Of a DNA stretch of 64,000 nucleotides, positions 8,134-16,846 are shown piece after piece. The notes beneath the pieces were generated by a model. The model saw only the letters and a list, made by a program, of their open reading frames with translations, did no database searches and was not told where the DNA came from. The stretch is from Salibacterium qingdaonense (lineage in GTDB: Bacteria; Bacillota; Bacilli; Bacillales; Marinococcaceae): positions 124,001 to 188,000 of the forward strand of contig NZ_FOTY01000002.1 in NCBI RefSeq assembly GCF_900114715.1, read 5' to 3'. How positions within the stretch are numbered: position 1 is the stretch's first letter; every line of letters begins with the position of its first letter. A program made the translations under genes and the position numbers.

Positions 8134-9387
8134 ATGACAGGCACAAAGAACGACAACCAGTATAAAACGGCACTTATCGGATGGAGTCTGCCATCCATTG
8201 AGGCAGCGGACGAACTCGGCCGTCCTTTTGTCATTGTAGGGCCGCCGCACTGTGAGCAGTATGCTGAGAAATATGATCTTCCTTTTATTGCGTGGGATTT
8301 TGATCATTATAAAAAAAATTATTCGATGGAAGACGTATGGGAGCAGAGTGAGGAGCTTTATCAGTTACTGAAAGAGGAGAATACAGGCCTTGCGGTTCCA
8401 TTGTTTGAAGATACGGTAGAGTGGGCTGCAGCTGTTAACGGAAGAATTAAAGAAGACCCGAAAATTTTCAAGCATTCTCTGCTCTTCCGTCATAAAGGAA
8501 AAATGAAACGAAGGGCTCTCCTGGGAGGATTGAAAGTCGGTGTTTTTGAAGAAGCCAACAGCAAAGAAGAAGTGAAACAGTTCTTCCGGCGTGTTAACGA
8601 TGCCATGTTGAAAGCCGGGGAAGAAGACCAGGATCCGGTTCACGTAAAGGCATTTGATAAAGCAGGAGACGTAGGCCACAGGATTATCCGCACGGAAGCC
8701 GATATTGATGCTTTGGAGGATGAGGCGTTTCCCAACCTGGTAGAAAGCCATCTCGACGGGGTGGAAGTTTCCTGCGAAGTATTTGTGCATAATGGCAATA
8801 TTCAATTCCTGAATATCACCGAATATATTGTATTCGGATATTCCATGATGGTACCGCCGTCTCCGGAAATCGAGAAACAGCGCAAAAAAATCAGAGGAGC
8901 TGTCCAGTCTCTGATCCGGGCGTTTGATATTCAGTACGGTCTGATTCATCCGGAATTTTTCATTGATGAAGAAGGCAAAATCAGTTTCATCGAAGTGGCC
9001 GCGCGCATTCCAGGTGGCAATATCTTTGATTTAATAAAAAAAACGTACGATTTCAATCCATTTCAGGCACACATCCTTTGTTCCGATCCGAATACGAGCG
9101 AAGAAGATCTGCGGTCATTTTTTCCAAAAGAACGGAAATCCAAAGGACATGCCGGAAGCCTGATGGTGTACCCCAGGGTAAAGAGCATCGAGAAACTGAA
9201 TGTGCCGCAGGAACTGGAAGAACACCCTGGGTTTGACCGTCATACGATGTTCACTCCGGTGCAGCGAAAAGTTCCTGAAATGGAAGGCTTCGGGAACCCG
9301 CAAGGTGTGGTATTTTTCCATCATGACAACCACGACCACGTGAGAGAACCATTACGTGATTATGCTGATTTTGATTTTTACATCTAA
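8134..9387 (+). CDS. ATP-grasp ligase, substrate unknown
   Basis: 417 residues with an ATP-grasp outline. An N-terminal pre-ATP-grasp Rossmann-like part (ALIGWSLPSIEAADELGRPF) is followed by the ATP-grasp region from about residue 130, with ESHLDGVEVSCEVFVHNGN near 210 and the metal/ATP-binding end HPEFFIDEEGKISFIEVAAR followed by IPGGN near 290 (Glu and Asn ligands). Such enzymes join a carboxylate to an amine through an acyl phosphate, as in carnosine, peptide or siderophore-like ligases. RBS AAAAGGGG precedes ATG. The downstream gene begins 25 bp after the stop and is almost certainly cotranscribed. No purine- or D-Ala-ligase-specific signature was seen, so the substrate is open. Confidence 0.8.
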   Translation: MTGTKNDNQYKTALIGWSLPSIEAADELGRPFVIVGPPHCEQYAEKYDLPFIAWDFDHYKKNYSMEDVWEQSEELYQLLKEENTGLAVPLFEDTVEWAAAVNGRIKEDPKIFKHSLLFRHKGKMKRRALLGGLKVGVFEEANSKEEVKQFFRRVNDAMLKAGEEDQDPVHVKAFDKAGDVGHRIIRTEADIDALEDEAFPNLVESHLDGVEVSCEVFVHNGNIQFLNITEYIVFGYSMMVPPSPEIEKQRKKIRGAVQSLIRAFDIQYGLIHPEFFIDEEGKISFIEVAARIPGGNIFDLIKKTYDFNPFQAHILCSDPNTSEEDLRSFFPKERKSKGHAGSLMVYPRVKSIEKLNVPQELEEHPGFDRHTMFTPVQRKVPEMEGFGNPQGVVFFHHDNHDHVREPLRDYADFDFYI

Positions 9388-9411
9388 CGGAAAATGGAAA
9401 GGAGATTGCAC

Positions 9412-11391
9412 ATGGCAGTTCAAATGAACACAGGCGGGGAAGAACAAACGCTCAAACAGGCATTTGAAACATTGAATCAGGCAGCCCCTTATGCCAAGGA
9501 TATGTACCAGAATCACTTTTTCCAGACAGCAAAAAAGATGGCAGAAAAAGAAGAAGGAATACGAAAGCTTTACGAATATGCGCCGCGATTTAATGAGGCA
9601 GGGGTGTTTGAAGGAGGGCCGTGGGAAGAGCCGTCTAAGCTGCAGCCGGCTCTTGTCAACGGATCCCTGCGTTCTGATGGAGTAGAATCCATTGTCGCGC
9701 TCCTTAGTGAACTCAGAATGGTTGCACTGGCCCGGGAAAAACATACCCATCCTGAAGTGAGCGCGTCCGATGCCAAAAAATATCTCCATGAAGTAATGGC
9801 AAATAATCTGGATTTTATTTTTCCGGAGGAAACCGAGGACCCCGCAGAACAGGAGCAGCAGGGGAAAGAAACTGAGCGGGCTCAGCGTCTGTTTGCCTTG
9901 ATGGTGGAAGAATTGTCGCTTCAGTCCATTTCGAGTACGCTGATTGATGAAATCAAGCGGCTGATGGTGCAGCGTCCGATTATGACGGAAAGAGTGCGGT
10001 TAATGATAAGAAAAGCGGAGCAGCTGCTCCATGAAGACGTGGATGAACAGGATAGAAAAGCAATCGAAACGTTTCACAATGCGATTTCCACTGTCACAGA
10101 GCGGGCAAAACGATGCGAAAGTATCAGTGAATACCGCAACAGTCTGCAGGACCTTGATAACGAGGAACTGAGCAAAGAAGCGGCGGCGTTCGGGGAATCG
10201 ATGAGAGAAACCGGACTTGTGTCCGGGTATCATGTGGCGTTGATCCGGCATTTAAATCGCAATGGTGATATAAAGATACTGCAGGAAGCGATGGGATTAA
10301 GCAGCAAAGGCAGTTCCAACCTGAAAGAGCATTATGAAACCGTACAGGAACTCATCAAAGTCTCCATTCACCTGCCGACCCGCCAGTCCCTGTACGGGCT
10401 GGCCCGTATGCTGGAACGCGGGGTTCTCTCCCAGCCGCCGGTACTTCCCGGACTTCGGCGCCTGATTGAACTGGATATCAAACAGGACGTCAGAAAAACG
10501 CTGATGGAAGCTTCAGACAGTGAACAGGAAGGTCTGACAGCAGGTGATGTGCTGACAGCGGGAGTAATTAGTGTACTCGGACAGCCGCTTGGTATAGGTC
10601 AGGGTCTTAATCCGACCTGCCAGAGTGCGAGAGCCCTCAGCCTCTGGTCGATTCATGATCCGGGCTACCTCCTCGAACTTATCCCAAGAGCGGCTCGTGA
10701 CGGTGATATTGATATGGGGTTTGAAGGTCAGACCATTCATTCGAAAGATCTCCCGGGCGGCCTGGCTCCGGAACTTCATAAAGAACTGGACCCGGTTTCT
10801 CTCGTTCTTGTACCCCATCTCGACAGAATTTATGCTGACATGGTCCGACGCGTACAGTTCCGTGGTGATGATCCGCATAAATGGGTGAACCCTGCCTTTT
10901 ACGGGGACTGGATAGCAAAAGCATTCAGCAAAGTATTTCAGCATAACACACAGAATGTCATCGATTATCAAGGATTTGTGCGTCTGTTTTATGCAACACA
11001 TCACCGTGATTATAATGAAGGCCATGAAATGATTTATCCCAATCCTGTCGGTATCTGCGTAACGACGGTGTATGGAAATTTTCTAGGCTTCCACGCCATT
11101 ACGATTCAGCGGATTGCAGATGACCCCGATGATACGTACCGAGTCTATTTCTATAACCCCAATAATGACAGCTCCCAGAACTGGGGTCAGGGGATTGAAC
11201 CAAGCGTCCGTGGACACGGAGAAAAAGAGGGTGAATCCTCCCTTCCTTTTCACGAATTTGTGTCCCGGCTGTATGCTTTTCATTACAATCCTTATGAACA
11301 GGGAGATTCGTTTGCGGTTGAAAAGGAAGTTGTGGAAAAGATTGAACAGCTTGCCAAGGAAAGCTGGGGCCGTAATTTTCAGTGGGTTTAA
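9412..11391 (+). CDS. large protein with a papain-like Cys-His-Asn pattern, partner of the ATP-grasp ligase
   Basis: 659 residues. ATG at 9412 is preferred over 9394 because AAAGGAG lies 8 bp before it. The N-terminal 380 residues are helical and charged. The C-terminal part holds GLNPTCQSARAL (Cys403), NFLGFHAITI (His561) and YRVYFYNPNND (Asn582), which is the order and spacing of a papain-like cysteine peptidase or amidotransferase triad, with the Cys at the start of a helix. No signal peptide is present, so it should be cytosolic. It follows the ATP-grasp gene by 25 bp. Together they could make and trim, or conjugate, an isopeptide. I do not recognise a named family; the catalytic assignment is inference. 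Confidence 0.6.
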   Translation: MAVQMNTGGEEQTLKQAFETLNQAAPYAKDMYQNHFFQTAKKMAEKEEGIRKLYEYAPRFNEAGVFEGGPWEEPSKLQPALVNGSLRSDGVESIVALLSELRMVALAREKHTHPEVSASDAKKYLHEVMANNLDFIFPEETEDPAEQEQQGKETERAQRLFALMVEELSLQSISSTLIDEIKRLMVQRPIMTERVRLMIRKAEQLLHEDVDEQDRKAIETFHNAISTVTERAKRCESISEYRNSLQDLDNEELSKEAAAFGESMRETGLVSGYHVALIRHLNRNGDIKILQEAMGLSSKGSSNLKEHYETVQELIKVSIHLPTRQSLYGLARMLERGVLSQPPVLPGLRRLIELDIKQDVRKTLMEASDSEQEGLTAGDVLTAGVISVLGQPLGIGQGLNPTCQSARALSLWSIHDPGYLLELIPRAARDGDIDMGFEGQTIHSKDLPGGLAPELHKELDPVSLVLVPHLDRIYADMVRRVQFRGDDPHKWVNPAFYGDWIAKAFSKVFQHNTQNVIDYQGFVRLFYATHHRDYNEGHEMIYPNPVGICVTTVYGNFLGFHAITIQRIADDPDDTYRVYFYNPNNDSSQNWGQGIEPSVRGHGEKEGESSLPFHEFVSRLYAFHYNPYEQGDSFAVEKEVVEKIEQLAKESWGRNFQWV

Positions 11392-11437
11392 GATAAGGCT
11401 GGAACCACGGCTGTTGATTATCCAAATATAGGAAACG

Positions 11438-11628
11438 TTTCGTTGGACTCCGCCTTTCCTGCCCGCTTTCCGCGGGCGTCGCCTCAGCTACATCGTAGTA
11501 AAGGAGGATCGGCTAAGTTCGGCACGTCCTGTGCCAACGCCGATCTGACTCACCTCGTATGAGCCTCCGGTGATCTTCGGCTGACGCTTTTCCCGCTGGA
11601 GTCGGGCAGACGGCTCCGTCCAACGAAA
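11438..11628. repeat. intergenic repeat element with inverted termini, MITE-like
   Basis: A GC-rich 191-bp block between A/T-rich flanks. Its ends are the inverted pair TTTCGTTGGA and TCCAACGAAA, followed inward by GACTCCG-like and CGGCTCCG-like words. Inside are GCCCGCTTTCCGCGGGC and further hairpins. Blocks with this look are scattered through genomes of halophilic and alkaliphilic bacilli between convergent genes; only this copy occurs here. It holds no open frame of interest. It could be a non-autonomous mobile repeat or a structured RNA segment. Confidence 0.65.
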
Positions 11629-11744
11629 AAGAAAGAGGGATACATGCTTTGATCACAGATGCACCCTCCTCATAGAATCCTTTTCCATTCCTTTATATGG
11701 TAAATCAACAGGCGTGGGCTGGAACAAAACGAAACTGTTTAGTT

Positions 11745-11790
11745 GAAAAGACGGAGAAAGGGGAAAATCCTGCTCCGTCTTTTCTTTTTT
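11745..11790. terminator. bidirectional terminator
   Basis: Stem AAAAGACGGAG with CTCCGTCTTTT around a 16-nt loop, T-rich on both strands. It lies between the convergent papain-like gene and ablB. The rest of the gap 11392-11866 outside the repeat shows nothing else. A terminator with the same stem sequence occurs at 52249-52284. Confidence 0.85.
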
Positions 11791-11866
11791 GACATGCAGT
11801 TGAAAGCGTTGGGCAGATAAACGCACAAAGGCGGCTGGTACATGCCCTTTTTCAACCTCCGTTGTA

Positions 11867-12718
11867 TCAGCGGATTCGAAGCTGCCGGTACCATATATTC
11901 ATCGATTCAAGCTGTCCTGCTATGTTGCTGTTACGAACCATCGTACCTCCGTACTCAAATCCGTGGTAGACGTTCACCAGGTTCATGCCAAACGACAGGG
12001 AACGCGAATAAGAAAATAGGGACCACAGCCCTTTGCGCTGCATCTGCTGGATCAGGTAGGAAAATTGAGTGCTTAACAGTCCTTGATTTCGGTGATCCGG
12101 ATGGGTGGCGCAGTCGCTCATCTCAGCACTCCGAAAAGATTCAAGGACATCGGCGGAGCAGGCGCTGACGATACTTCCTTCATATTCCATGATGGTGAAA
12201 TACACTTCTTCTTTCATTATATTACGGATAAATTTTGGGTCGTGCATAGGGGTGGGATAGGTTCGAAACACGGAGCGGTAAAGACGCGCCATTTCCTCTG
12301 CGTCGTTTTCGCCCGGGTGGCGCATCGTATAACCTGTTGGAATAAGAGAACGTTCTTTTTCCGAAGGAAAGCTTAGAGCATTTTGCAGCACGAGATCCTC
12401 TTGAAGTTGATCCACGGGATGAGCACGCTGTGGTTCTAGAAACCAGGAATAGATAAAAGCGTCTGCTCCGCGGAAAAAACCTTTGATTTCTCCTTCGCGG
12501 GTGAAGGGAGCTTTTTCAAAACGGGATCGCTCTTTGTTTTTTACGTAAAAAATCAGTTTATCGCAGTTCTGTTCCACCGAAAAGTCGTGAAGCCATGCCA
12601 AAAAAGCATTCCATTGCGAGTAAGGCGGAAGTTTATAAACTTTTATCCGCTCACTGAAGGGTTCAATGACTATATCGTCTTTCAGATGAGTCGACCAACG
12701 CTGTGTGAGGATATTCAT
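11867..12718 (-). CDS. ablB: putative beta-lysine N-acetyltransferase
   Basis: 283 residues with a C-terminal GNAT domain from about residue 130 (HPGENDAEEMARLYRSVF, then SDCATHPDHRNQGLLSTQFS with the acetyl-CoA loop RNQG, and YHGFEYGGTMVRN). The N-terminal half (SQWNAFLAWLHDFSVEQNCD) is specific to AblB, which acetylates beta-lysine to N-epsilon-acetyl-beta-lysine, a compatible solute. GGAGGG precedes ATG. Its usual partner AblA, lysine 2,3-aminomutase, is not next to it and not in the window. The gene is monocistronic, between a terminator downstream and the terminator of the rhodanese gene upstream. Confidence 0.85.
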   Translation of the reverse strand: MNILTQRWSTHLKDDIVIEPFSERIKVYKLPPYSQWNAFLAWLHDFSVEQNCDKLIFYVKNKERSRFEKAPFTREGEIKGFFRGADAFIYSWFLEPQRAHPVDQLQEDLVLQNALSFPSEKERSLIPTGYTMRHPGENDAEEMARLYRSVFRTYPTPMHDPKFIRNIMKEEVYFTIMEYEGSIVSACSADVLESFRSAEMSDCATHPDHRNQGLLSTQFSYLIQQMQRKGLWSLFSYSRSLSFGMNLVNVYHGFEYGGTMVRNSNIAGQLESMNIWYRQLRIR

Positions 12719-12831
12719 GGCGGCCCTCCGTTTTTCTAAAAATCGCCATTATTTCGGCGTACTATACAATAGATACGACCGCAAGACAGAGATTAGAATG
12801 AAATTTTTCAAAACGTGGCGTTTTCTGCCGT

Positions 12832-12870
12832 GAAAAAGCCCCGAAGGCAGGGAAAACCTGCCTCCGGGGC
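12832..12870 (-). terminator. terminator of the rhodanese-like gene
   Basis: A 14-bp stem (GCCCCGAAGGCAGG with one mismatch to its partner) with a short T run on the minus strand, 23 bp after the stop at 12893. Confidence 0.85.
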
Positions 12871-12892
12871 TGGCGGCGTGAAAACCGGGTAT

Positions 12893-13279
12893 TTAACTGC
12901 AGTCGACAGAGGCTTGGGAGCAGTCCGGCTGTCCGGCGCAGACCACTGCAAATCCTGAGACAAAAAATCCGCGTTTATGAAGGAGACGTATGCTTAAATT
13001 ACGCGAAACCTTATCAGGGGTAACAACAAACACCCTGGTTGCATCAATAGTTTGAATATGACGTTTTAAATAAGGATAAGGAAGCAGATGTGCATTCTTT
13101 ACGGGAAAGTGATCGGCCTCCTGGTAGTCACGGACATCCAGAATGATAGTTCCCTCCGGCAGAGACTGCTCGGGGAGTGGCGCACTATTCACACCGGAAA
13201 CCGGCATCCATCGCTGATAAAAAAAGATAATAAGACCAAGACTGATAATTCCAAGCAGCAAAGCTGGCCACAGCATCAT
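12893..13279 (-). CDS. membrane-anchored rhodanese-like protein lacking the usual active-site cysteine
   Basis: 128 residues: one N-terminal membrane helix (about 3-22) and a rhodanese fold with the CDC25/rhodanese signature IILDVRDYQEADHFPVKNAHLLPY. The active-site loop, normally Cys-x-x-Gly-x-Arg after a hydrophobic strand, reads VFVVTPDKVSRN here, with no cysteine. Three cysteines occur instead in the C-terminal 17 residues. GGAGG lies 9 bp before ATG. Sulfur transfer by the standard mechanism is therefore unlikely; a binding or scaffolding role is possible. Confidence 0.75.
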   Translation of the reverse strand: MMLWPALLLGIISLGLIIFFYQRWMPVSGVNSAPLPEQSLPEGTIILDVRDYQEADHFPVKNAHLLPYPYLKRHIQTIDATRVFVVTPDKVSRNLSIRLLHKRGFFVSGFAVVCAGQPDCSQASVDCS

Positions 13280-13498
13280 TCTGTAATACCTCCACTAGGT
13301 TATTAGGAAAAGACTATACCATGCAGAATTGTATCGGCACCTTTATCGTGAATCAAACGGAATGCATGAGGTTAAACCGTAAATAGTATACTATATATAC
13401 AAGCTTTACGGATAGACCCTCATCACGAAAAGACAAATTTATTTTTTTAATAGCAGATGTTTGTTAAAGTGGGAATAAGGAAAAAAGGAGGTGTCTGC

Positions 13499-13828
13499 AT
13501 GGCCGAAGAAATGACGGAGCTCGAAGAACGAGTAATGGCTGAACTGGAAAACGTAACAGACCCGGAACTTGGCATTGATATTGTAAATCTGGGCCTTGTT
13601 TACGGAGTCGATGTAGGGGAAGAGAATAATGTTAAAATCACCATGACACTTACAGCAATGGGCTGTCCTCTTGCTGAAACCATCGTCAGTGATATAAAGT
13701 ACTCCCTGCAGGATCTGCAGGAGTTTGGCGAAATTAACGAAATTGACGTAGATATCGTTTGGACCCCGCCATGGACGAAAGATAAAATGTCCCGTTACGC
13801 CAAGATTGCTCTTGGAGTGTCGGATTAA
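13499..13828 (+). CDS. MIP18/SufT-family iron-sulfur cluster assembly factor
   Basis: 109 residues from ATG at 13499, which has AAGGAGG 7 bp upstream. The family signature is DPELGIDIVNLGLVYGV and the conserved cysteine sits in LTAMGCPLAETI; the end DIVWTPPWTKDKMSRYAK is also typical (PaaD, YitW, SufT). These proteins help mature Fe-S proteins. The gene is monocistronic, ended by a strong terminator, and convergent with the alcohol dehydrogenase gene. Confidence 0.88.
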   Translation: MAEEMTELEERVMAELENVTDPELGIDIVNLGLVYGVDVGEENNVKITMTLTAMGCPLAETIVSDIKYSLQDLQEFGEINEIDVDIVWTPPWTKDKMSRYAKIALGVSD

Positions 13829-13830
13829 TA

Positions 13831-13879
13831 AACAAACCCCGGAATGCCGAGCTGCTGCGCGGAACCGGGGTTGTTTTTT
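13831..13879 (+). terminator. intrinsic terminator
   Basis: Stem AACAAACCCCGG with CCGGGGTTGTT and a T run, directly after the MIP18 gene. The symmetrical A/T flanks suggest it may also stop transcription from the dehydrogenase operon. Confidence 0.88.
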
Positions 13880-13912
13880 CACGATGCTTGTGTAGTAGAC
13901 AAAACAGCCCTT

Positions 13913-14956
13913 TCAGGGTTTCTGCGGCTGTACGACGCATTTCAGCCCCTCTTTTCCATCGGCTGTATGGAAAGCCATATCTGTTTCATACAGGGCAAAC
14001 GTATGCGTAATAAAAAAGTCAAAATCAATCAAGCCTTCGTCAATCCATTTGACAGCTTCCATATGAAGATCTCTCGGGGCCCCGTGGGTCCCGGTGACGC
14101 GAAGCTGTTTATAAATGATTTTATCCGTATCAAAGGGTGGTGGTTCGTCAGATTTAATTCCGGCAAAAAGAAGAATGCTGCCGGTTTTTTTTACGACATT
14201 CAGTGCTTCATTCTGCAAGCCTGAAGAGGGAGCGGTAACAATAACACAGTCCGCGCCCAAACCGCCTGTTTCTCCGGCAATAATGTCAGACGTATTGTTT
14301 GAAGAAGGATCAACAACAATATCGGCACCGGCCTCCGCCGCTTTCTGCCTGCGTGGAGCGGAGCGCTGGACGGCAATGACACGCGCGGCTCCCAATCGTT
14401 TAAGAGCCGCGATATACATACAGCCGATTGCGCCGGCGCCGTACACAACGACGGTGTCACCAGCTCGTGCTCCCACTTCACGGAGGCCGCTTAATACGCA
14501 GGAGAAAGGTTCTGACAAACAGGCCTGTTCAAAACTGGTCGTGCCGGCAATCTTTTGAATGGATCCAAAACGAACAAACTCACGAGGGAGAACAATGTAT
14601 TCCGCAAAGCCTCCATCCACCTGATAGCCGATAGAATGCTTTTTCACACATTGGTGTCCCATATTTATTTGACAGTAATGACAGATGCCGCATGGAATGT
14701 GCGCGCCGAGCGTGACACGATCCCCTTCCTGAAAACCAGAAACTGAACTTCCTGTCTGTACAATTTCACCTGCAATTTCATGGCCGGTAACCCTTGGCAT
14801 ATCAATTCTGGAATCCCCCTGTTTAAAAATCCGGAGATCCGATCCACAGATTCCGACGGCGTAGACTTTTATTGTTATTTCTTCTGCTCCACAAGGGGGT
14901 ACTATCATTTCCCGGTACTCAAGCTGCTGTTTTCCGGTTAATGCTACTGCGTGCAT
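13913..14956 (-). CDS. zinc-dependent alcohol/polyol dehydrogenase (MDR family)
   Basis: 347 residues from ATG at 14956, placed by AAAGGAGG 7 bp upstream. Catalytic zinc ligands appear in VGICGSDLRIF and VTGHEIAGE; the structural zinc site has four cysteines in PCGICHYCQINMGHQC. The NAD-binding glycine motif is VVYGAGAIGCMYIAALKRLG. The profile is that of sorbitol/threonine-type dehydrogenases. It lies 26 bp behind the GlpD-family gene in one operon whose promoter carries the 31-bp operator shared with the PTS and Aco operons, so its likely substrate is the polyol or an intermediate of that pathway. Confidence 0.85.
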   Translation of the reverse strand: MHAVALTGKQQLEYREMIVPPCGAEEITIKVYAVGICGSDLRIFKQGDSRIDMPRVTGHEIAGEIVQTGSSVSGFQEGDRVTLGAHIPCGICHYCQINMGHQCVKKHSIGYQVDGGFAEYIVLPREFVRFGSIQKIAGTTSFEQACLSEPFSCVLSGLREVGARAGDTVVVYGAGAIGCMYIAALKRLGAARVIAVQRSAPRRQKAAEAGADIVVDPSSNNTSDIIAGETGGLGADCVIVTAPSSGLQNEALNVVKKTGSILLFAGIKSDEPPPFDTDKIIYKQLRVTGTHGAPRDLHMEAVKWIDEGLIDFDFFITHTFALYETDMAFHTADGKEGLKCVVQPQKP

Positions 14957-14982
14957 GCCATGCCCTCCTTTCAAAGGATGTA

Positions 14983-16635
14983 TTAGGATGAAGGAAGAAA
15001 AGTTACAGTTTTCTGTAAAAGATAACGTATTCTTTCTTTTTCCCGTTCTACACGCGGAGGATCCCAGCCAAGCACTCCTCCCATCGCGCTGCTCACGGAT
15101 TCGAGTGTTGCTGTTACCTTTTCCGGTTGAAATAATAGATAACTGGTGCGGCGGTCATAAAAATCTTCGAGGGAAGCGGCCATTTCCTGTTTCACTGTGT
15201 AGATGGCTTCTCCTGCTGTGTTGCGTGTCACCGGGTGTTCATACAAATGACGCACCGACTCAATCTGCTGTAACAGTGCATTCGTGTTTGACCCATAACG
15301 AAATACGTATTCTTCGACTTCCTGAAAGGTCAGTTTCAAGTGGTCATACGAACGGGTCAGCCTGTGAATAAAGGCTGTCATATCTTCTTCCGATGCAAAA
15401 TGCCCGCCGCTTAATCTAATATCATCGGTGCGGGAAGATGATAATTTAAGATTTTCACGTTTGGCGGCATAAGCCAGCACTCGCTCCGCCATTTTACGAT
15501 AGCCGGTCAGTTTGCCCCCGGCAATCGTAATAAGACCCGAATCGGATTCAAAAATCTCGTCGTGCCGGGACAGTTCCGAAGGTTCACTGTCGTCGTAACC
15601 GATAAGGGGGCGGACCCCGGCCCAGCTGGAAATAATATCGTCCCGAGTAAGAGTAAGAGAAGGAAACATGTCATGCAGACAGCCGATTAAATAGTCACAT
15701 TCGGACTGATAAACATGCATGTCATCCAGGTCATTGTAATAGAGCGATTCTGTTGAACCGACATACGTTGTGTTTCCTTTTGGAATAACGGCAATCATCC
15801 GGCCATGATGCTGAAAGTAAATCGAAGACTGCACCGGCAGTGTTTCATAAGAAAAAACGAGATGAACCCCTTTGGCATGAACCATATGCTTTCCGGACAC
15901 CGGCTCGTCTTTTTTTCGTACTTCATCCACCCATGGTCCCCCTGCATTGACCACTATGCGACCCGAAACCGTGAATGTTTCTCCGGTTACATGATCTTCC
16001 ACAGTAATCCCGCTGATCCTGCCGTTATCATCGAACGTAAAACCATCCACTTCAGCATAATTTAAAACCGAAGCATCCATTTCAGAAGCCGTTTTGGCGG
16101 TTTCCATTGTCAGCCTGCTGTCATCGGTGCGGTATTCTACATACTCTCCACTCCCTTCTACCGTATTTTTGTTGAATAAGGGTTCTTTTTGAAGGGTTTG
16201 TTTCTTCGAATGCAGACGGTGTCGTTCTTCTTTTTTTACACCAGCGAGCCTATCGTACGTGGAGAGACCTATTTTCAATGTAAAGGGATTGAATGATTCT
16301 CCCTTAATCAGAGGAAAAAGCATCTGAATAGGGTAAACAAGGTGTCTGGCATTCCGGTACACGATATCACGTTCTGTACCGACTTCACGTACGATGGAAA
16401 ATTCGTAATTTTTCAGGTACTTCAACCCGCCGTGAATCAGCTTCCCGGAACGGCTGCTAGTCCCGGAAGCAAAGTCTTTTCTTTCAATTAAAGCTGTCTT
16501 CAATCCCCGTGCGGCAGCATCCAGAGCTATACCACTGCCTGTAATACCGCCGCCGATGACAATCATGTCGAATGTCACGTCTGTCATGTACCGGCGGAGG
16601 GCGTCGCGGTGAACAGTAGAAAAAGTATGACTCAA
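14983..16635 (-). CDS. GlpD-family FAD-dependent polyol-phosphate dehydrogenase
   Basis: 550 residues from TTG at 16635, with AAAGGAGAG upstream; this gives MSHTFSTVHRDAL, like GlpD N-termini. FAD motif is VIGGGITGSGIALDAAARGL; GTSSRSGKLIHGGLKYL, EYRTDDSRL and TIAGGKLTGYRKMAE follow the glycerol-3-phosphate dehydrogenase pattern. There is no glpK or glpF nearby. Instead its promoter carries the operator shared with the glucitol-type PTS. It could be ordinary GlpD, or a paralogue that oxidises the polyol phosphate delivered by the PTS, as EryB does for erythritol phosphate. The family is certain; the substrate is inference. Confidence 0.85.
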   Translation of the reverse strand: MSHTFSTVHRDALRRYMTDVTFDMIVIGGGITGSGIALDAAARGLKTALIERKDFASGTSSRSGKLIHGGLKYLKNYEFSIVREVGTERDIVYRNARHLVYPIQMLFPLIKGESFNPFTLKIGLSTYDRLAGVKKEERHRLHSKKQTLQKEPLFNKNTVEGSGEYVEYRTDDSRLTMETAKTASEMDASVLNYAEVDGFTFDDNGRISGITVEDHVTGETFTVSGRIVVNAGGPWVDEVRKKDEPVSGKHMVHAKGVHLVFSYETLPVQSSIYFQHHGRMIAVIPKGNTTYVGSTESLYYNDLDDMHVYQSECDYLIGCLHDMFPSLTLTRDDIISSWAGVRPLIGYDDSEPSELSRHDEIFESDSGLITIAGGKLTGYRKMAERVLAYAAKRENLKLSSSRTDDIRLSGGHFASEEDMTAFIHRLTRSYDHLKLTFQEVEEYVFRYGSNTNALLQQIESVRHLYEHPVTRNTAGEAIYTVKQEMAASLEDFYDRRTSYLLFQPEKVTATLESVSSAMGGVLGWDPPRVEREKERIRYLLQKTVTFLPSS

Positions 16636-16649
16636 AGACTCTCTCTCCT

Positions 16650-16680
16650 TTACAAAAGTTCTTTGTAACATCATTTGTAA
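16650..16680. promoter_or_regulatory. shared 31-bp operator, copy 1 (glpD-like operon)
   Basis: TTACAAAAGTT, a 10-nt spacer, then TCATTTGTAA. Same length and same end sequences as copies at 17856-17886 and 20060-20090. It lies just downstream of the likely -10 and ends 15 bp before the TTG start, a position suited to repression. Candidate ligand is one of the two SorC-family regulators. Confidence 0.75.
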
Positions 16681-16693
16681 ATATGGTAGTCTC

Positions 16694-16722
16694 AGCATAG
16701 CGTACTATCCATTGTTCGTCAA
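16694..16722 (-). promoter_or_regulatory. sigma-A promoter of the glpD-like/dehydrogenase operon
   Basis: Read on the minus strand: TTGACG, 17-nt spacer, TATGCT. It is followed by the 31-bp operator and then the RBS of the GlpD-family gene. Confidence 0.6.
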
Positions 16723-16846
16723 TAAAGGGCTTACATTTTATAAAGAAACTATTTTAGAAACAGGCAGGTCGTTCTACAACGGAGAAAATTCCTGCTATGA
16801 TGTACATGATCAATATTGTGACAATTGTTAAAAGGAGGCGTTGCAC

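Noticed and set aside
8365-8949. 194-codon open frame on the minus strand
   Set aside because: Antisense to the ATP-grasp gene, whose sequence shows clear family motifs; no RBS for the antisense frame.
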